From NCBI GenBank assembly GCA_016291655.1, contig JAEEYF010000062.1:1-57918 (forward strand): a DNA stretch of 57,918 bases, given 5' to 3'. Origin of the DNA: Lachnospiraceae bacterium. Lineage in GTDB: Bacteria; Bacillota; Clostridia; Lachnospirales; Lachnospiraceae. Positions 18,000 through 28,900 of this stretch are shown in pieces; position 1 is the first letter of the stretch, and every line of letters begins with the position of its first letter. The notes under the pieces were generated by a model. The model did not search any database, was not told the origin of the DNA, and saw only the letters and a program-made list of their open reading frames with translations. The position numbers and the translations under genes are program-made.

Positions 18000-18937
18000 T
18001 GAAGATAGTATTTTTAGAAACAGGTACACTCGGCAGAGATGTATCGTTAAATGAGTTTTATGAACTCGGAGAGGTGATCGAATATGATCTCACACTTGAA
18101 GAACAGATACCCGAGAGGATAGTTGATGCCGATGTTGTCATTGTAAACAAGCTTCCGATGAATGAGAAAACGCTTAAAGGAGCGGGCAGGCTCAAGCTTA
18201 TATGCCTTACCGCTACAGGGACAAACAACATCGATTTTACTTACACGGATTCTGCGAACATAGCTGTCAGGAACGTGGCAGGCTATTCAACGGAATCGGT
18301 GGTTCAGCACACCTTTGCATTGCTTTTCTATCTTTATGAAAAGCTGTCCTATTATGACGATTACGTTAAATCGGAGAAATATGCAAATGCACCTTTCTTC
18401 TGCCATATAGAAGAGAGATTTCACGAATTGTACGGCAAAATCTGGGGCATAATCGGACTCGGAGAGATCGGGCACAGAGTGGCTGAGGTCGCAAAATGCT
18501 TTGGATGCAAAGTGGTCTATTATTCCACCTCGGGGAAGAACAATGATCCGGTTTATGAAAGAGTCAGTCTTGACCGGCTTTTGGCCGAGGCGGATATAGT
18601 GTCCATACATGCACCTTTGAACAAGGACACATTGGATCTTATCAATTACGAAAAGCTGAATAAAATGAAGAAAACGGCCTATCTCTTAAATCTCGGAAGA
18701 GGTCCCATCATTAATGAGAACGATCTTTACAGAGCGCTTGAGGAGGATCTCATAGCCGGAGCTGCCACGGATGTGCTTACAAAGGAGCCTATGAGCAGGG
18801 AGAATCCGCTCATCAAGATCAAGGATTCCAAGAAGCTTTTCATCACTCCGCACATCGCATGGGCTACGATAGAGGCAAGACAGAGATGTGCCGACAGGGT
18901 CTATGACAATATTGTTGATTTTACGAGGAAGATATGA
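17999..18937 (+). CDS. D-isomer-specific 2-hydroxyacid dehydrogenase, NAD-dependent
   Basis: 312 residues. Rossmann motif GLGEIGHRVAEVA, catalytic Arg in NLGRGPI, Glu in the DVLTKEP region and His in TPHIAWAT. Substrate is not clear; hydroxypyruvate, glycerate or a branched 2-keto acid are all possible. Start overlaps cdd by one base, end overlaps the next gene by four. Confidence 0.88.
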   Translation: MKIVFLETGTLGRDVSLNEFYELGEVIEYDLTLEEQIPERIVDADVVIVNKLPMNEKTLKGAGRLKLICLTATGTNNIDFTYTDSANIAVRNVAGYSTESVVQHTFALLFYLYEKLSYYDDYVKSEKYANAPFFCHIEERFHELYGKIWGIIGLGEIGHRVAEVAKCFGCKVVYYSTSGKNNDPVYERVSLDRLLAEADIVSIHAPLNKDTLDLINYEKLNKMKKTAYLLNLGRGPIINENDLYRALEEDLIAGAATDVLTKEPMSRENPLIKIKDSKKLFITPHIAWATIEARQRCADRVYDNIVDFTRKI

Positions 18938-19719
18938 GACTGATTCTGATCAGACATGCCGAGCCGGACTATGAGCATAATACCATTACCGAAAAGGGAA
19001 AAAGAGAAGCGGCGGCTTTGGCTGAAAGGGTGAAGACCTGGAACGTTACCGACTTTTACATGTCGCCTCTGGGCAGAGCGGTAGACACCGCGAAGCCTTC
19101 GCTGGAGGCATTGGGAAGAACCGCGGAGATACTTCCCTGGGCTAAGGAATTTGACTACCGCTGCACAGATCCCGTTACGGGAAGAAATCATCTTTGCTGG
19201 GATTTTGTACCTTCCGACTGGACAGCCGACGATGCATGCTTTACGCATGAGGATTGGGTGAATGCAAGGCCGATGTGCGAGAATCCCGAAATAGCCCAAA
19301 ATTTCAGGATAGTTTGCAGTGAACTGGACAAACTGCTCCTTAGATACGGATATAAGAGAGACGGGAAGATCTACAGGACCGTCGGAAGAAAACAGGAAAA
19401 CAGGCTCAGGACCGCGGGACCCAACAATTCCGATTCCGGTTTTGACGATACCGTAAAGGATACGGAGACCACCGTCGTGATCTTTTGCCATTTGGGAGCG
19501 GCATGTATGATGATGTCACATCTTCTCAACATCCCGTTCATCACATTACCCCACGGGCTGTTCATTCCGCCGACGGGAGTCAACATTCTTACAACGGAGG
19601 AACGTTGGGAGGATGAGGCTTCCTTCAGGGCACAGGCTATCGGCGACTGTGCGCATCTTCTGGCAGCAGGTGAGAAATTGTCCTCTGCGGGAGCATTTAC
19701 GCCGGCATTTCAATTGTAA
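18934..19719 (+). CDS. Histidine phosphatase superfamily protein
   Basis: 261 residues. The RHG-type motif is LIRHAEPDY (RHA variant) at the N-terminus, and the second His region is VVIFCHLGAAC. MSPLGRAVDTA matches the phosphoglycerate-mutase-like fold. Longer than the usual 200-residue members, with an inserted middle region. Substrate unknown. ATGA overlap with the dehydrogenase gene. Confidence 0.82.
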   Translation: MRLILIRHAEPDYEHNTITEKGKREAAALAERVKTWNVTDFYMSPLGRAVDTAKPSLEALGRTAEILPWAKEFDYRCTDPVTGRNHLCWDFVPSDWTADDACFTHEDWVNARPMCENPEIAQNFRIVCSELDKLLLRYGYKRDGKIYRTVGRKQENRLRTAGPNNSDSGFDDTVKDTETTVVIFCHLGAACMMMSHLLNIPFITLPHGLFIPPTGVNILTTEERWEDEASFRAQAIGDCAHLLAAGEKLSSAGAFTPAFQL

Positions 19720-19758
19720 CCACGAGACACAATATTTATCAAGAAGCGGAACAGACCT

Positions 19759-20859
19759 ATGAAACTGATACATTGTGCAGACCTGCACCTTGATTCAAAA
19801 CTGCAGACCTGGCTTTCTGAAGAAAAAGCTAAGGAAAGAAGAGACGAGCTTCTTTCAAATTTTCCGCGCCTGGTTGAATATGCTCATAATAACGGTGTTT
19901 TCGGCATATTGATAGCGGGCGATCTCTACGATCGGAACTCTGCTTCAAAGCATGCGGAGAACGCAGTCATGGCAACGATCGCGGGAAATCGCGACATAAT
20001 GTTCTACTATCTGCCGGGCAATCATGATGACAAATGTGTACTCACCAGATATAAAGTAATTCCCGAAAATCTTTTTGTCTTTGGCGACAGGTTTGAAACC
20101 CTGAACCTGAATTCCACAGGCTCTGTTACCCTCTCGGGAGTGGCGCTGACCGAGGACAATTACAGCAGCTTCTACGATGAGGTGGTGCTTGAGAGAGACA
20201 AATACAACATCGTAATGCTTCACGGAGAGGAGAAGACGGGAGGATCGGCGCATTTTGAAGAAAGACTGGATTTAAGGCTCCTGCGAAACCGGTATATAGA
20301 CTATCTTGCAATGGGACATGTACACAAGCCGGTGATCACCGGGCTGGATGACCGCGGAGTGATGTGCTACTCGGGCTGCCTTGAGGGCAGAGGCTTTGAT
20401 GAGTGCGGGCCGAGAGGCTTTTATCTCATAGACATCGATGAATACAATTTCAGGGTGAATTATACCTTTGTTCCCTTTGCAAGGAGAAAAATGCTGGAGG
20501 TCGAGGTGCCCTGCGAGGGCTGTTCGATCACGGAGGACATTGAGCAGAGGATAGAGGAAAAGCTTTCGGAGACCGATCACACTTCTTCCGACTATCTGAA
20601 GATAGTTTTGAAGGGCAGGATAGACGCTCTTTGCGAGAAGGATATCCCATATCTCAGAAAATTGTTCGAAAAGAGAGCCGAGGTCGTCAGGATCGAGGAT
20701 ATGACCGAGCTTAAGGTGGACTATGATTCTTTTAAGAAGGATATGAGCCTAAAGGGAGAATTTGTTCGTCTGGTCAGGAACAGCAGCTGTTCCGATGCCG
20801 ACAAGGCGGAGATCATCAGAATAGGCATATCAGCCCTGATGGGAGAGGAGATCACTTGA
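19759..20859 (+). CDS. SbcD/YhaO-like DNA repair metallophosphoesterase
   Basis: 366 residues. Calcineurin-type metal motifs in order: HCADLHLDS, AGDLYDR, LPGNHD, HGEE and MGHVHKP. The family forms a nuclease complex with an SMC-like ATPase for DNA end processing. The next gene is such an ATPase and overlaps its stop, which confirms the pairing. Weak Shine-Dalgarno. It is shorter than SbcD and resembles the YhaO branch. Confidence 0.88.
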   Translation: MKLIHCADLHLDSKLQTWLSEEKAKERRDELLSNFPRLVEYAHNNGVFGILIAGDLYDRNSASKHAENAVMATIAGNRDIMFYYLPGNHDDKCVLTRYKVIPENLFVFGDRFETLNLNSTGSVTLSGVALTEDNYSSFYDEVVLERDKYNIVMLHGEEKTGGSAHFEERLDLRLLRNRYIDYLAMGHVHKPVITGLDDRGVMCYSGCLEGRGFDECGPRGFYLIDIDEYNFRVNYTFVPFARRKMLEVEVPCEGCSITEDIEQRIEEKLSETDHTSSDYLKIVLKGRIDALCEKDIPYLRKLFEKRAEVVRIEDMTELKVDYDSFKKDMSLKGEFVRLVRNSSCSDADKAEIIRIGISALMGEEIT

Positions 20860-22544
20860 AACTTCTGTCTGTTCATATAGAGAATTTCGGAAAATTGCAT
20901 GATTTTGACAGAGATTTTTCCGGTGGGATCAACTCTGTCACGGAAGAAAACGGGTGGGGAAAAACAACCCTTTCCGTCTTCCTTCTTGTCATGTTTTACG
21001 GTTTTGATGACAAGATCACCAAAAAGCTCAGAGAAAAATATGCCCCCTGGAACGGTGGCATATACGGCGGAAGTGTGATCTTTGAGGCAGGCGGGAAGAA
21101 TTACATCGCAGAAAGAACCTTCGGTCATAAAAAATCTCTGGAGGATACCTTTGTGTTGAGGGATGCGGAGACCAATCTCGTGTCTGACGATTTCGATGAG
21201 TATCTGGGGGATGAACTCTTTAAGATCAATACAGAGTCTTTTCTTAAAACGGTTTTCATCGGGAGAAACGGATGTGTGACCGAAACAACCGATGACATAA
21301 ATGCAAAGATAGGAGATCTGTCCATGGTCGAATCGGACATGAGGAGCTATTCGGAGGCCCAGGACAGACTGAATGATTATATAAATAAAAACAGCGATAC
21401 CAGAAAGACCGGAAGGATATATGCCTTGAAGGAAAAGGTGGCGGAACTGAAGAACAAGGCCAGATTTGCCACGGGTATCGGAAACGAATTGGCGGACTGC
21501 GACAGCAATCTTGCTAAACTGTCACAGGAAGCGGCAGAACTCGAAGCAGCAAAAAATGAGGCTATTACGCTTCAGACTCAGATAGTCAGATGCAAGGAAG
21601 CTGTTCTTGCAAGTGAAAAATACAAAGTCCTTCTTTCCGGAGCAGAGGCTGCGAGAAAGCAAATGGAAGAGCCTATGCCCAAAAGCGGCGTTTCCGGAAT
21701 GGCTTTGATAATTATGGGGCTTTTTGTTACAGCAGGTGGTATAATACTTATCATTGCGGATGAGTTATTCCCCGACATACTCGCAGTGGCTGCTGGTGTT
21801 CTCATTACGGCTACGGGGATGATGGCGGCTTTCAGACGCGAGAAGAGAAGAGCCGAAAGGGAAAAGAAAAGAAATGAGATCTGCGAAACCGCGGAGCGGG
21901 AATTTCGGGAATATGAGAGAACGATAAATATTTCTGAAGTCAATAAACTTGCTTCAATGCCGGAAGCAACCCTGTCCTTAAAGGATACGGACAAAAAAAG
22001 GGCGGAGACCTCCGATCGGCTGGACAGAGTGACAAAAGAACTGCAGAGACTCGATACCAGAAGAGAGTTTTTGACAGAGGAACTTGCTTCGGCGGAAATG
22101 GCCGAGTCGAGAGCTTTTGAGATCACCCATAAGATCGAGGAAGGCATAGAAATGCTGGAAAGGGTGCGAAAGACCTCCGAATTTCTGGAGGAAGCGAAGA
22201 CAGGCTTTGCGCTTCGTTATCTGGAACCTTTGAAAAAAAGTCTTTGTGAATATTATGATCTTCTTAAAGGAAAAGGTGGCTCTAAGTGCAGATTGGACGC
22301 GAACCTTGTGCTGACCCTTGAAGAGGGCGGAAAACAAAGGAGTGAAGAGAGCTTCAGTGACGGAATACGAGATGCTTTGGGACTTTGCATGAGATTTGCA
22401 TTGATAGATGCCATGTATCCCGGGGAGCTGCCCTTTGTTATAATGGATGATCCCTTCATTCGGTTTGATTCCGAGACTGCGGAGGCTGCCATGAAATTGC
22501 TTAAGCATGTGCCCTATCAGATCATACTTATGCAGAAGAAATAA
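20856..22544 (+). CDS. YhaN/SbcC-like coiled-coil ATPase with an internal hydrophobic hairpin
   Basis: 562 residues, TTG start inside the previous stop (TTGA) after GGGAGAGGAG. Head domain: Walker A ENGWGKTT (Glu replaces the first Gly, as in clostridial members), coiled coils 160-280, and a pair of hydrophobic segments near 280-330. A second coiled coil follows, then the SFSDGIRDALGLCMRFALIDAM signature and Walker B VIMDDPF. Partner of the metallophosphoesterase. The hydrophobic hairpin lies where SbcC has its zinc hook, so the coils may be anchored at the membrane as in YhaN. Only about half the size of SbcC. Confidence 0.82.
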   Translation: MKLLSVHIENFGKLHDFDRDFSGGINSVTEENGWGKTTLSVFLLVMFYGFDDKITKKLREKYAPWNGGIYGGSVIFEAGGKNYIAERTFGHKKSLEDTFVLRDAETNLVSDDFDEYLGDELFKINTESFLKTVFIGRNGCVTETTDDINAKIGDLSMVESDMRSYSEAQDRLNDYINKNSDTRKTGRIYALKEKVAELKNKARFATGIGNELADCDSNLAKLSQEAAELEAAKNEAITLQTQIVRCKEAVLASEKYKVLLSGAEAARKQMEEPMPKSGVSGMALIIMGLFVTAGGIILIIADELFPDILAVAAGVLITATGMMAAFRREKRRAEREKKRNEICETAEREFREYERTINISEVNKLASMPEATLSLKDTDKKRAETSDRLDRVTKELQRLDTRREFLTEELASAEMAESRAFEITHKIEEGIEMLERVRKTSEFLEEAKTGFALRYLEPLKKSLCEYYDLLKGKGGSKCRLDANLVLTLEEGGKQRSEESFSDGIRDALGLCMRFALIDAMYPGELPFVIMDDPFIRFDSETAEAAMKLLKHVPYQIILMQKK

Positions 22545-22608
22545 TATAATCCTGTTTTAACTTTCTCTTATAGAGAAAAAATATATAATTTATGTACGGA
22601 GTATTGGT

Positions 22609-24138
22609 ATGACACTGGATGATTTGTTGGAAAAGACGGAATACGAAGTCATTAAGGGGAAAACCGATGTTTTGATCGGTTCACTTGTTTATGACTCCAG
22701 GAAAGCCAAAAAAGGATGCGTGTTTGTCTGCGTCAGCGGAAGCGTGAGAGATGCTCACGATTTCATACCCGAAGTTGTGGGAAAAGAGGCGGCTGCAATT
22801 GTGATCGAAAAGCCCGTGGAGGAGATCAACGGTCTTTCAAGCCTCTTGAACATGAACAGCACGGCAAGTATTACATTTATCAAGGTCAGGGACGCCAGAC
22901 TTGCCCTGGCCAATATGTCTGCGGCATATTTCGGATATCCTGCGGAGAGTCTTACAACAATAGGTATTACGGGAACAAAAGGTAAGACCACGACCACCTA
23001 TATGATAAAGAACATTCTCGATAAGGCGGGGATTCCCACAGGGCTTATCGGAACCGTTGAGATCATAATAGGTAATGAATATATTCATTCGGGAAACACA
23101 ACCCCCGAATCCTATGCGATACAAAACTACTTCAGACGAATGGTTGATTCGGGTATGAAGGCGGTTGTGATGGAAGTATCGTCTCAGGGCCTCATGATGA
23201 ACAGAGTGACGGGGATAACCTTTGACTATGGTATTTTTACCAACCTGGAGCCGGATCACATCGGCGAGAATGAACATAAGGATTTTGAAGACTACATGTA
23301 TTGGAAAAGTACGCTTTTCCGAAAATGCAAGACGGGCATATTCAATTGCGATTCCGAGCATCTGGAAGGCATAATGAAGGGACACACCTGTAAGGTAGAG
23401 ACCTTCGGGCTTTCTGAAAATGCGGATTTCAGGGCGACAAACATAAAGTTCTTTCAGAACAGGGACAAACTGGAAACATGTTATACTGTTGCCGGAAAAG
23501 AAAACTTTGATGTTACGCTGAATATGCCGGGAATGTTTTCGGTTTACAATTCCCTCACAGCGATCGCATTATGCAGTCATTTCAATGTGCCTGTAGAAAC
23601 GATCGTAAAAACTCTTCCGGAGGTTTGTGTAAAGGGAAGAACGGAGATAGTGGAAGCTTCATCGAGAATAAAGGGAGCTCCCCACTTCACGGTAATGATC
23701 GACTATGCTCATAATGCCATGGCACTTGAAAGCCTTCTCACCACCCTAAGGGAATACAAGCCGAAAAGGCTGGTCTGCCTTTTCGGATGCGGAGGCAACA
23801 GATCGAAATCCAGACGTTATGAAATGGGTGAGGTATCCTCACGGCTGGCGGATCTGACAGTCGTTACATCTGACAATCCCAGGTTTGAAGAGCCGGAGGC
23901 TATCATAGCGGATATTGTGACAGGAGTTAAGAAACATTCCGGAAAATATATCACCATCACGGATAGAAGAGAAGCGGTGAAATATGTCATTAAAAATGCC
24001 GAAGCAGGCGACGTGATCGTACTTGCCGGTAAGGGACATGAGGATTATCAGGAAATCTGTGGAGCAAAGTATCATATGGATGAGCGTGAACTGATCGATG
24101 ATGCCGTAAAGGATTGCAACGAGGTGACAAAACAGTGA
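22609..24138 (+). CDS. murE: UDP-MurNAc-tripeptide ligase, meso-DAP type
   Basis: 509 residues. Mur-ligase motifs: ATP loop GITGTKGKTTT, carbamylated-Lys region, MVIDYAHN-like motif, and the C-terminal specificity loop DNPRFEEP. DNPR is the hallmark of enzymes that add meso-diaminopimelate, so the peptidoglycan is probably DAP-type. Works in the cytoplasm on UDP-MurNAc-L-Ala-D-Glu. The final codons overlap the next gene by 4 bp (GTGA). Confidence 0.93.
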   Translation: MTLDDLLEKTEYEVIKGKTDVLIGSLVYDSRKAKKGCVFVCVSGSVRDAHDFIPEVVGKEAAAIVIEKPVEEINGLSSLLNMNSTASITFIKVRDARLALANMSAAYFGYPAESLTTIGITGTKGKTTTTYMIKNILDKAGIPTGLIGTVEIIIGNEYIHSGNTTPESYAIQNYFRRMVDSGMKAVVMEVSSQGLMMNRVTGITFDYGIFTNLEPDHIGENEHKDFEDYMYWKSTLFRKCKTGIFNCDSEHLEGIMKGHTCKVETFGLSENADFRATNIKFFQNRDKLETCYTVAGKENFDVTLNMPGMFSVYNSLTAIALCSHFNVPVETIVKTLPEVCVKGRTEIVEASSRIKGAPHFTVMIDYAHNAMALESLLTTLREYKPKRLVCLFGCGGNRSKSRRYEMGEVSSRLADLTVVTSDNPRFEEPEAIIADIVTGVKKHSGKYITITDRREAVKYVIKNAEAGDVIVLAGKGHEDYQEICGAKYHMDERELIDDAVKDCNEVTKQ

Positions 24139-25730
24139 GCAAAAAAGAGAAGAAAGAAAAAAAGAAGAAGAAAAAACACTTTGGAGGATTCATATTCTTC
24201 CTTGTATTGGCGGGCGGATTGTTTCTCGGATATCAGGGATTTAAAGAACAGATCATACTTTTTGTAAAAGAGCAATTACCTTTCTTAAACGGCGGAAGAG
24301 TTGAGGCCAAAGCCACACCGACTCCCGACGATCTTAAAGGCATTGTTCTTACCTGTTACGGCGGAGAATGGGATAACCTTGACAGTAATGACAAAAAGTA
24401 CAAGGAAGCCAAGGAGTATGTGGAAAAGAAATATAACGTCATCCTTAAGAAATTTGAGATGGGAGATGACTATTCCGAAGCGGAATTTGATATTCTGTCT
24501 TATCTCAGAAACTCCATTGAAAACGGAGACCCGGGAGTGGACATTGTAAACATTCCTTCAAGTCAGCTTTACTATGCATTTTTCCTGGATATTTTCCCGG
24601 ATGTGACCGAGATCGTAAAATCCTTTGAGGTCGGTTCTTCCTTTATCGAAGCGGGGACCTGGAAGGACAAAGTCTACGGAATTTCGTACGACAGGAACAG
24701 AGATACCCGTTTTATCATTTATGACAGAGAATATATCCGGTCTTTGGACCTGGAAGACCCGTTGACCCTTTTTGTTAAGGGTGAATGGAATTATGATGAT
24801 TTTGAAAAATACCTGAGACAGTTGAGAGAAAAGATCCCGGAGGACATGTACCCCATCGGAATGGATCCCTTTGAGTGGCTTATAATGGCATCGGGAGCCA
24901 ACGGTGCAGTGCTTTTGGATAATGACGGCAACGACCATCTTCTTGATGAACGTGTGGCTGAGGCCGTAAGATTCTATCAGAGGATGGAACTGGAGGAGTT
25001 GGCTTATCCCATGACCGCTACCTATGTGGACGGAGCTCTTATGGGGCTTGATATACGTTCCGGTCTCGATGATGATTCTCTGGTCCTTAAGACCGCCTGC
25101 TACAGCGAATTACCCAAGGACCTCAGCAAATACGGCATAGTATGTTTCCCTTGGGGCTATCATATCGAATGTAAGGAATACTTCCTCAACCTGCCGGATG
25201 ACTACTATATACCCACCACCGACTGGTCGATCGATGCACCCGTTAAGGCGTCCTGCGAGAAGAAGGAACTGGATACCGAACTCATGACCCGTCTTATCTA
25301 TGATTATCATTACAAATGCGCCGGAGAGACGGTCAATGTGATGACAAGGGCATGGCGGGCCGAAACAAGGGACAAGAAGACAACGCCCATGTTTGATACG
25401 GGCATATTTGAAACGAATGCGGACAATGTTATCTTTGAGTGGATGTCGGAAAGATTTGACACGGATTACAGCAGCAGAGTCGGAGCCTACAGATATGCGG
25501 GTTATGATACGCTTTGCGGCTATGAAGATCCTGAAGATTGTTTCCGGGAGAGAAGCGAGGAGATAAAAGAGAATCTGGCAAAGCCGTTCGTATCATATGA
25601 TTCGGAGGATGAGAACATCCCGGCTGATGATACCGGCGACGACGACGCCGATTACGAAAATGAGGAGATCGTTCCGTTTAATCCCGACGACTATCGGGAT
25701 GAAGACGATGAAGTCACGGACGAAGAGTAA
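24135..25730 (+). CDS. Membrane-anchored extracellular solute-binding-like protein with poly-Lys head and acidic tail
   Basis: 531 residues, GTG start 9 bp after GAGGTG and overlapping the murE stop. About 20 residues of almost pure Lys/Glu (cytoplasmic) precede one transmembrane helix (near 17-38). The long exterior part resembles family-1 solute-binding proteins: DIVNIPSSQLYYAFFLDIFPDVTE, YGISYDRN, AVRFYQRM. The last 45 residues are very acidic (DDTGDDDADYENEE). It is not a lipoprotein and has no transporter genes beside it. Coupling to murE suggests a cell-wall related role, but this is inference. Confidence 0.7.
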   Translation: MSKKEKKEKKKKKKHFGGFIFFLVLAGGLFLGYQGFKEQIILFVKEQLPFLNGGRVEAKATPTPDDLKGIVLTCYGGEWDNLDSNDKKYKEAKEYVEKKYNVILKKFEMGDDYSEAEFDILSYLRNSIENGDPGVDIVNIPSSQLYYAFFLDIFPDVTEIVKSFEVGSSFIEAGTWKDKVYGISYDRNRDTRFIIYDREYIRSLDLEDPLTLFVKGEWNYDDFEKYLRQLREKIPEDMYPIGMDPFEWLIMASGANGAVLLDNDGNDHLLDERVAEAVRFYQRMELEELAYPMTATYVDGALMGLDIRSGLDDDSLVLKTACYSELPKDLSKYGIVCFPWGYHIECKEYFLNLPDDYYIPTTDWSIDAPVKASCEKKELDTELMTRLIYDYHYKCAGETVNVMTRAWRAETRDKKTTPMFDTGIFETNADNVIFEWMSERFDTDYSSRVGAYRYAGYDTLCGYEDPEDCFRERSEEIKENLAKPFVSYDSEDENIPADDTGDDDADYENEEIVPFNPDDYRDEDDEVTDEE

Positions 25731-25740
25731 AAAAGCTTTA

Positions 25741-25766
25741 TCCCGCCTGAAAAGGCGGGATTTTTA
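25741..25766 (+). terminator. Terminator after the murE operon
   Basis: Perfect 8-bp stem TCCCGCCT-gaaa-AGGCGGGA followed by five T. Confidence 0.9.
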
Positions 25767-25800
25767 ATAATTTCTAATAAACTTCATTCGTAAATAACAG

Positions 25801-25829
25801 TTGACAAAGACGAAAAAATATATTTAAAT
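25801..25829 (+). promoter_or_regulatory. SigA promoter of carB
   Basis: TTGACA (25801-25806), 17 bp, TTAAAT (25824-25829). The leader to the carB start is about 85 nt; no clear terminator or PyrR-type hairpin pair is visible in it. Confidence 0.55.
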
Positions 25830-25921
25830 AGGGTGATTTAATTAGATAAAGCGATGATGCAGATCAAGCTTTACAGTAACTATGCGAAGAAATTCGTTAA
25901 ACGGACATGGAGGTAGAACAA

Positions 25922-28900
25922 ATGCCAAAGCGCACAGACATTAACAAAGTATTGATCATTGGATCGGGTCCGATCATCATAGGTCAGGCTTGTGAATTTG
26001 ACTATTCGGGAACTCAGGCATGTAAGGCTTTGAAAAAACTCGGTTATGAGATCGTTCTGGTGAATTCAAACCCTGCGACCATTATGACAGACCCCGAGAC
26101 AGCGGATGTGACCTATATTGAGCCACTCAATGCCGAAAGATTGGAACAGATCATTGCAAAGGAACGACCTGATGCATTGCTGCCCAATCTCGGAGGTCAA
26201 TCCGGACTCAATCTTTGCGATGAACTGTCAAAGAAAGGCATACTCGATAAATACAATGTCAAGGTCATCGGCGTCCAGGTTGAAGCCATCGAACGCGGTG
26301 AGGACAGAGTGGAATTTAAGAAGCAGATGAACAAGATCGGTGTGGAGATGGCAAGAAGTGAAGTTGCCTACTCCGTTGACGAAGCCCTCGCAATTGCCGA
26401 TAAACTCGGTTATCCCGTTGTTCTCCGTCCCGCTTTCACTATGGGCGGTGTAGGCGGCGGCCTTGTATACAACAAGGAAGAACTCAAGGTTGTTTGTGCA
26501 AGAGGCATCCAGGCAAGTCTTGTTGGTCAGGTGCTGGTTGAGGAATCCATTCTCGGCTGGGAAGAACTTGAGCTTGAGATCGTCAGGGATTCATCGGGAA
26601 AGATGATCACCGTTTGCTTCATTGAAAACATAGATCCTCTCGGAATACATACAGGTGACTCCTTCTGCTCGGCACCTATGCTCACGATCTCGGAAGAAGT
26701 ACAGAAGAGAATGCAGGAACAGGCATACAGGATCGTTGATTCCGTACAGGTTATCGGCGGAACAAATGTTCAGTTCGCTCACGATCCCAAGACAGACAGG
26801 ATCGTTGTAATAGAGATCAATCCCAGAACCTCCCGTTCATCGGCTCTTGCATCTAAGGCTACAGGCTTCCCCATCGCTCTGGTTTCCGCCATGCTGGCTA
26901 CAGGCCTTAACCTTTGCGACATTCCCTGCGGAAAATACGGTACGTTGGATAAGTATGTTCCCGGCGGTGACTATATCGTTATCAAGTTCGCCAGATGGGC
27001 ATTTGAGAAATTCAAGGGTGTTGAGGACAAACTCGGCACACAGATGAGAGCCGTAGGCGAAGTAATGAGCATCGGTAAGAACTTCAAGGAGGCTTTCCAA
27101 AAGGCTATCAGATCGCTGGAGACAGGTCGTTACGGCCTGGGCTATGCAAAGAATTTTAACAGCCTTACAAAGGAAGAACTTCTTGCTAAGCTTGTGACTC
27201 CCAATTCGGAGAGATACTTCCTTATCTATGAAGCACTTCGTAAGGGCGCTACTGTCGAAGAGATCAACAAGCTCACTTTTGTAAAGAATTATTTCCTTGA
27301 GCAGATGAAGGAACTGGTGGAAGAGGAAGAGCAGCTTGCAAAGAGCGGCAAGTCCGTTTCGGATGAGGAACTCACACAGGCTAAGAAAGACGGCTTCTCC
27401 GACAGATATCTTTCCCGGATCACAGGTCTTTCCGAAACTGAGATCAGAAACAAGAGAACAGCCATCGGCGTTGTCGAGAACTGGGAAGGCGTACATGTAT
27501 CCGGCACACAGGATTCCGCTTACTACTATTCAACCTACAACGGCAGTGACAAGAATCCCATCAGGGATGACAGAAAGAAGGTAATGATCCTTGGCGGCGG
27601 TCCCAACAGGATCGGTCAGGGTATCGAATTCGACTATTGCTGCGTACATGCGGCTCAGGCCCTCAGAAAGCTCGGCTTTGAGACCATTATCGTAAACTGC
27701 AATCCCGAAACTGTTTCAACAGACTACGATACATCCGATAAGCTCTATTTTGAGCCTCTTACTCTTGAGGATGTTCTCAGCATATACAATAAAGAAAAGC
27801 CCGTTGGAGTGATCGCACAGTTCGGCGGTCAGACACCGCTGAATCTTGCTGCGGATCTTGAAAAGAACGGTGTTAAGATACTCGGTACCTCACCCGCGGT
27901 CATTGATATGGCCGAGGACAGAGATCTGTTCAGAGAAATGATGGACAGGCTCGGTATCCCTATGCCCGAATCAGGCATGGCAGTTACCGTTGAAGAGGCA
28001 AAGGCTGTGGCAAACAAGATCGGTTATCCCGTAATGGTTCGTCCTTCCTTCGTACTTGGCGGCCGCGGTATGGAAGTGGTTTATGATGACGAGGCTATGA
28101 CAGGCTATATGAACGCGGCTATCGGTGTAACTCCCGACAGACCCATTCTCATCGACCGTTTCCTGAATCATGCAACCGAATGTGAGGCTGATGCCATCTC
28201 CGACGGAACACATGCTTTCATGCCTGCCGTTATGGAGCACATTGAACTGGCGGGCATACATTCCGGCGACTCAGCTTGCATCATTCCTTCCCTTCACATC
28301 AGCGAAGAGAATTTAAAGACCATCGAGACCTATACCAAGAAGATCGCGGAAGAAATGCATGTTAAGGGACTAATGAACATCCAGTACGCTATCGAGAACG
28401 GCAAGGTATTCGTTATAGAAGCAAATCCCAGAGCATCCCGTACAGTACCCTTGGTTTCCAAGGTATGCAACATCCGTATGGTGCCTCTTGCAACCGAGAT
28501 CGCAACAATGGAGATCACAGGACATGCTTCACCGGTTCCTGCACTTAAGCATGAGAAGATCCCTTATTACGGCGTTAAGGAAGCAGTATTCCCGTTCAAC
28601 ATGTTCCCTGAGGTTGACCCCATCCTCGGACCCGAGATGCGTTCGACAGGTGAAGTCCTCGGAATTTCCGAGCACTTCGGCGAAGCCTTTGTTAAGGCTC
28701 AGGAAGCAACTCAGACCAGACTTCCCATGGAAGGAACCGTTCTCATTTCCGTTAACCGCAAGGATAAGAGTGAGGTTGTGGATATTGCGGCAACCTTTGC
28801 CGAGGCAGGCTTCAAGATCCTCGCAACCGGCGGTACGGCTGACAAGCTTACCGAGAACGGTATCGAATGCGAGAGGATAAACAAGCTTCGTGAAGGCAGA

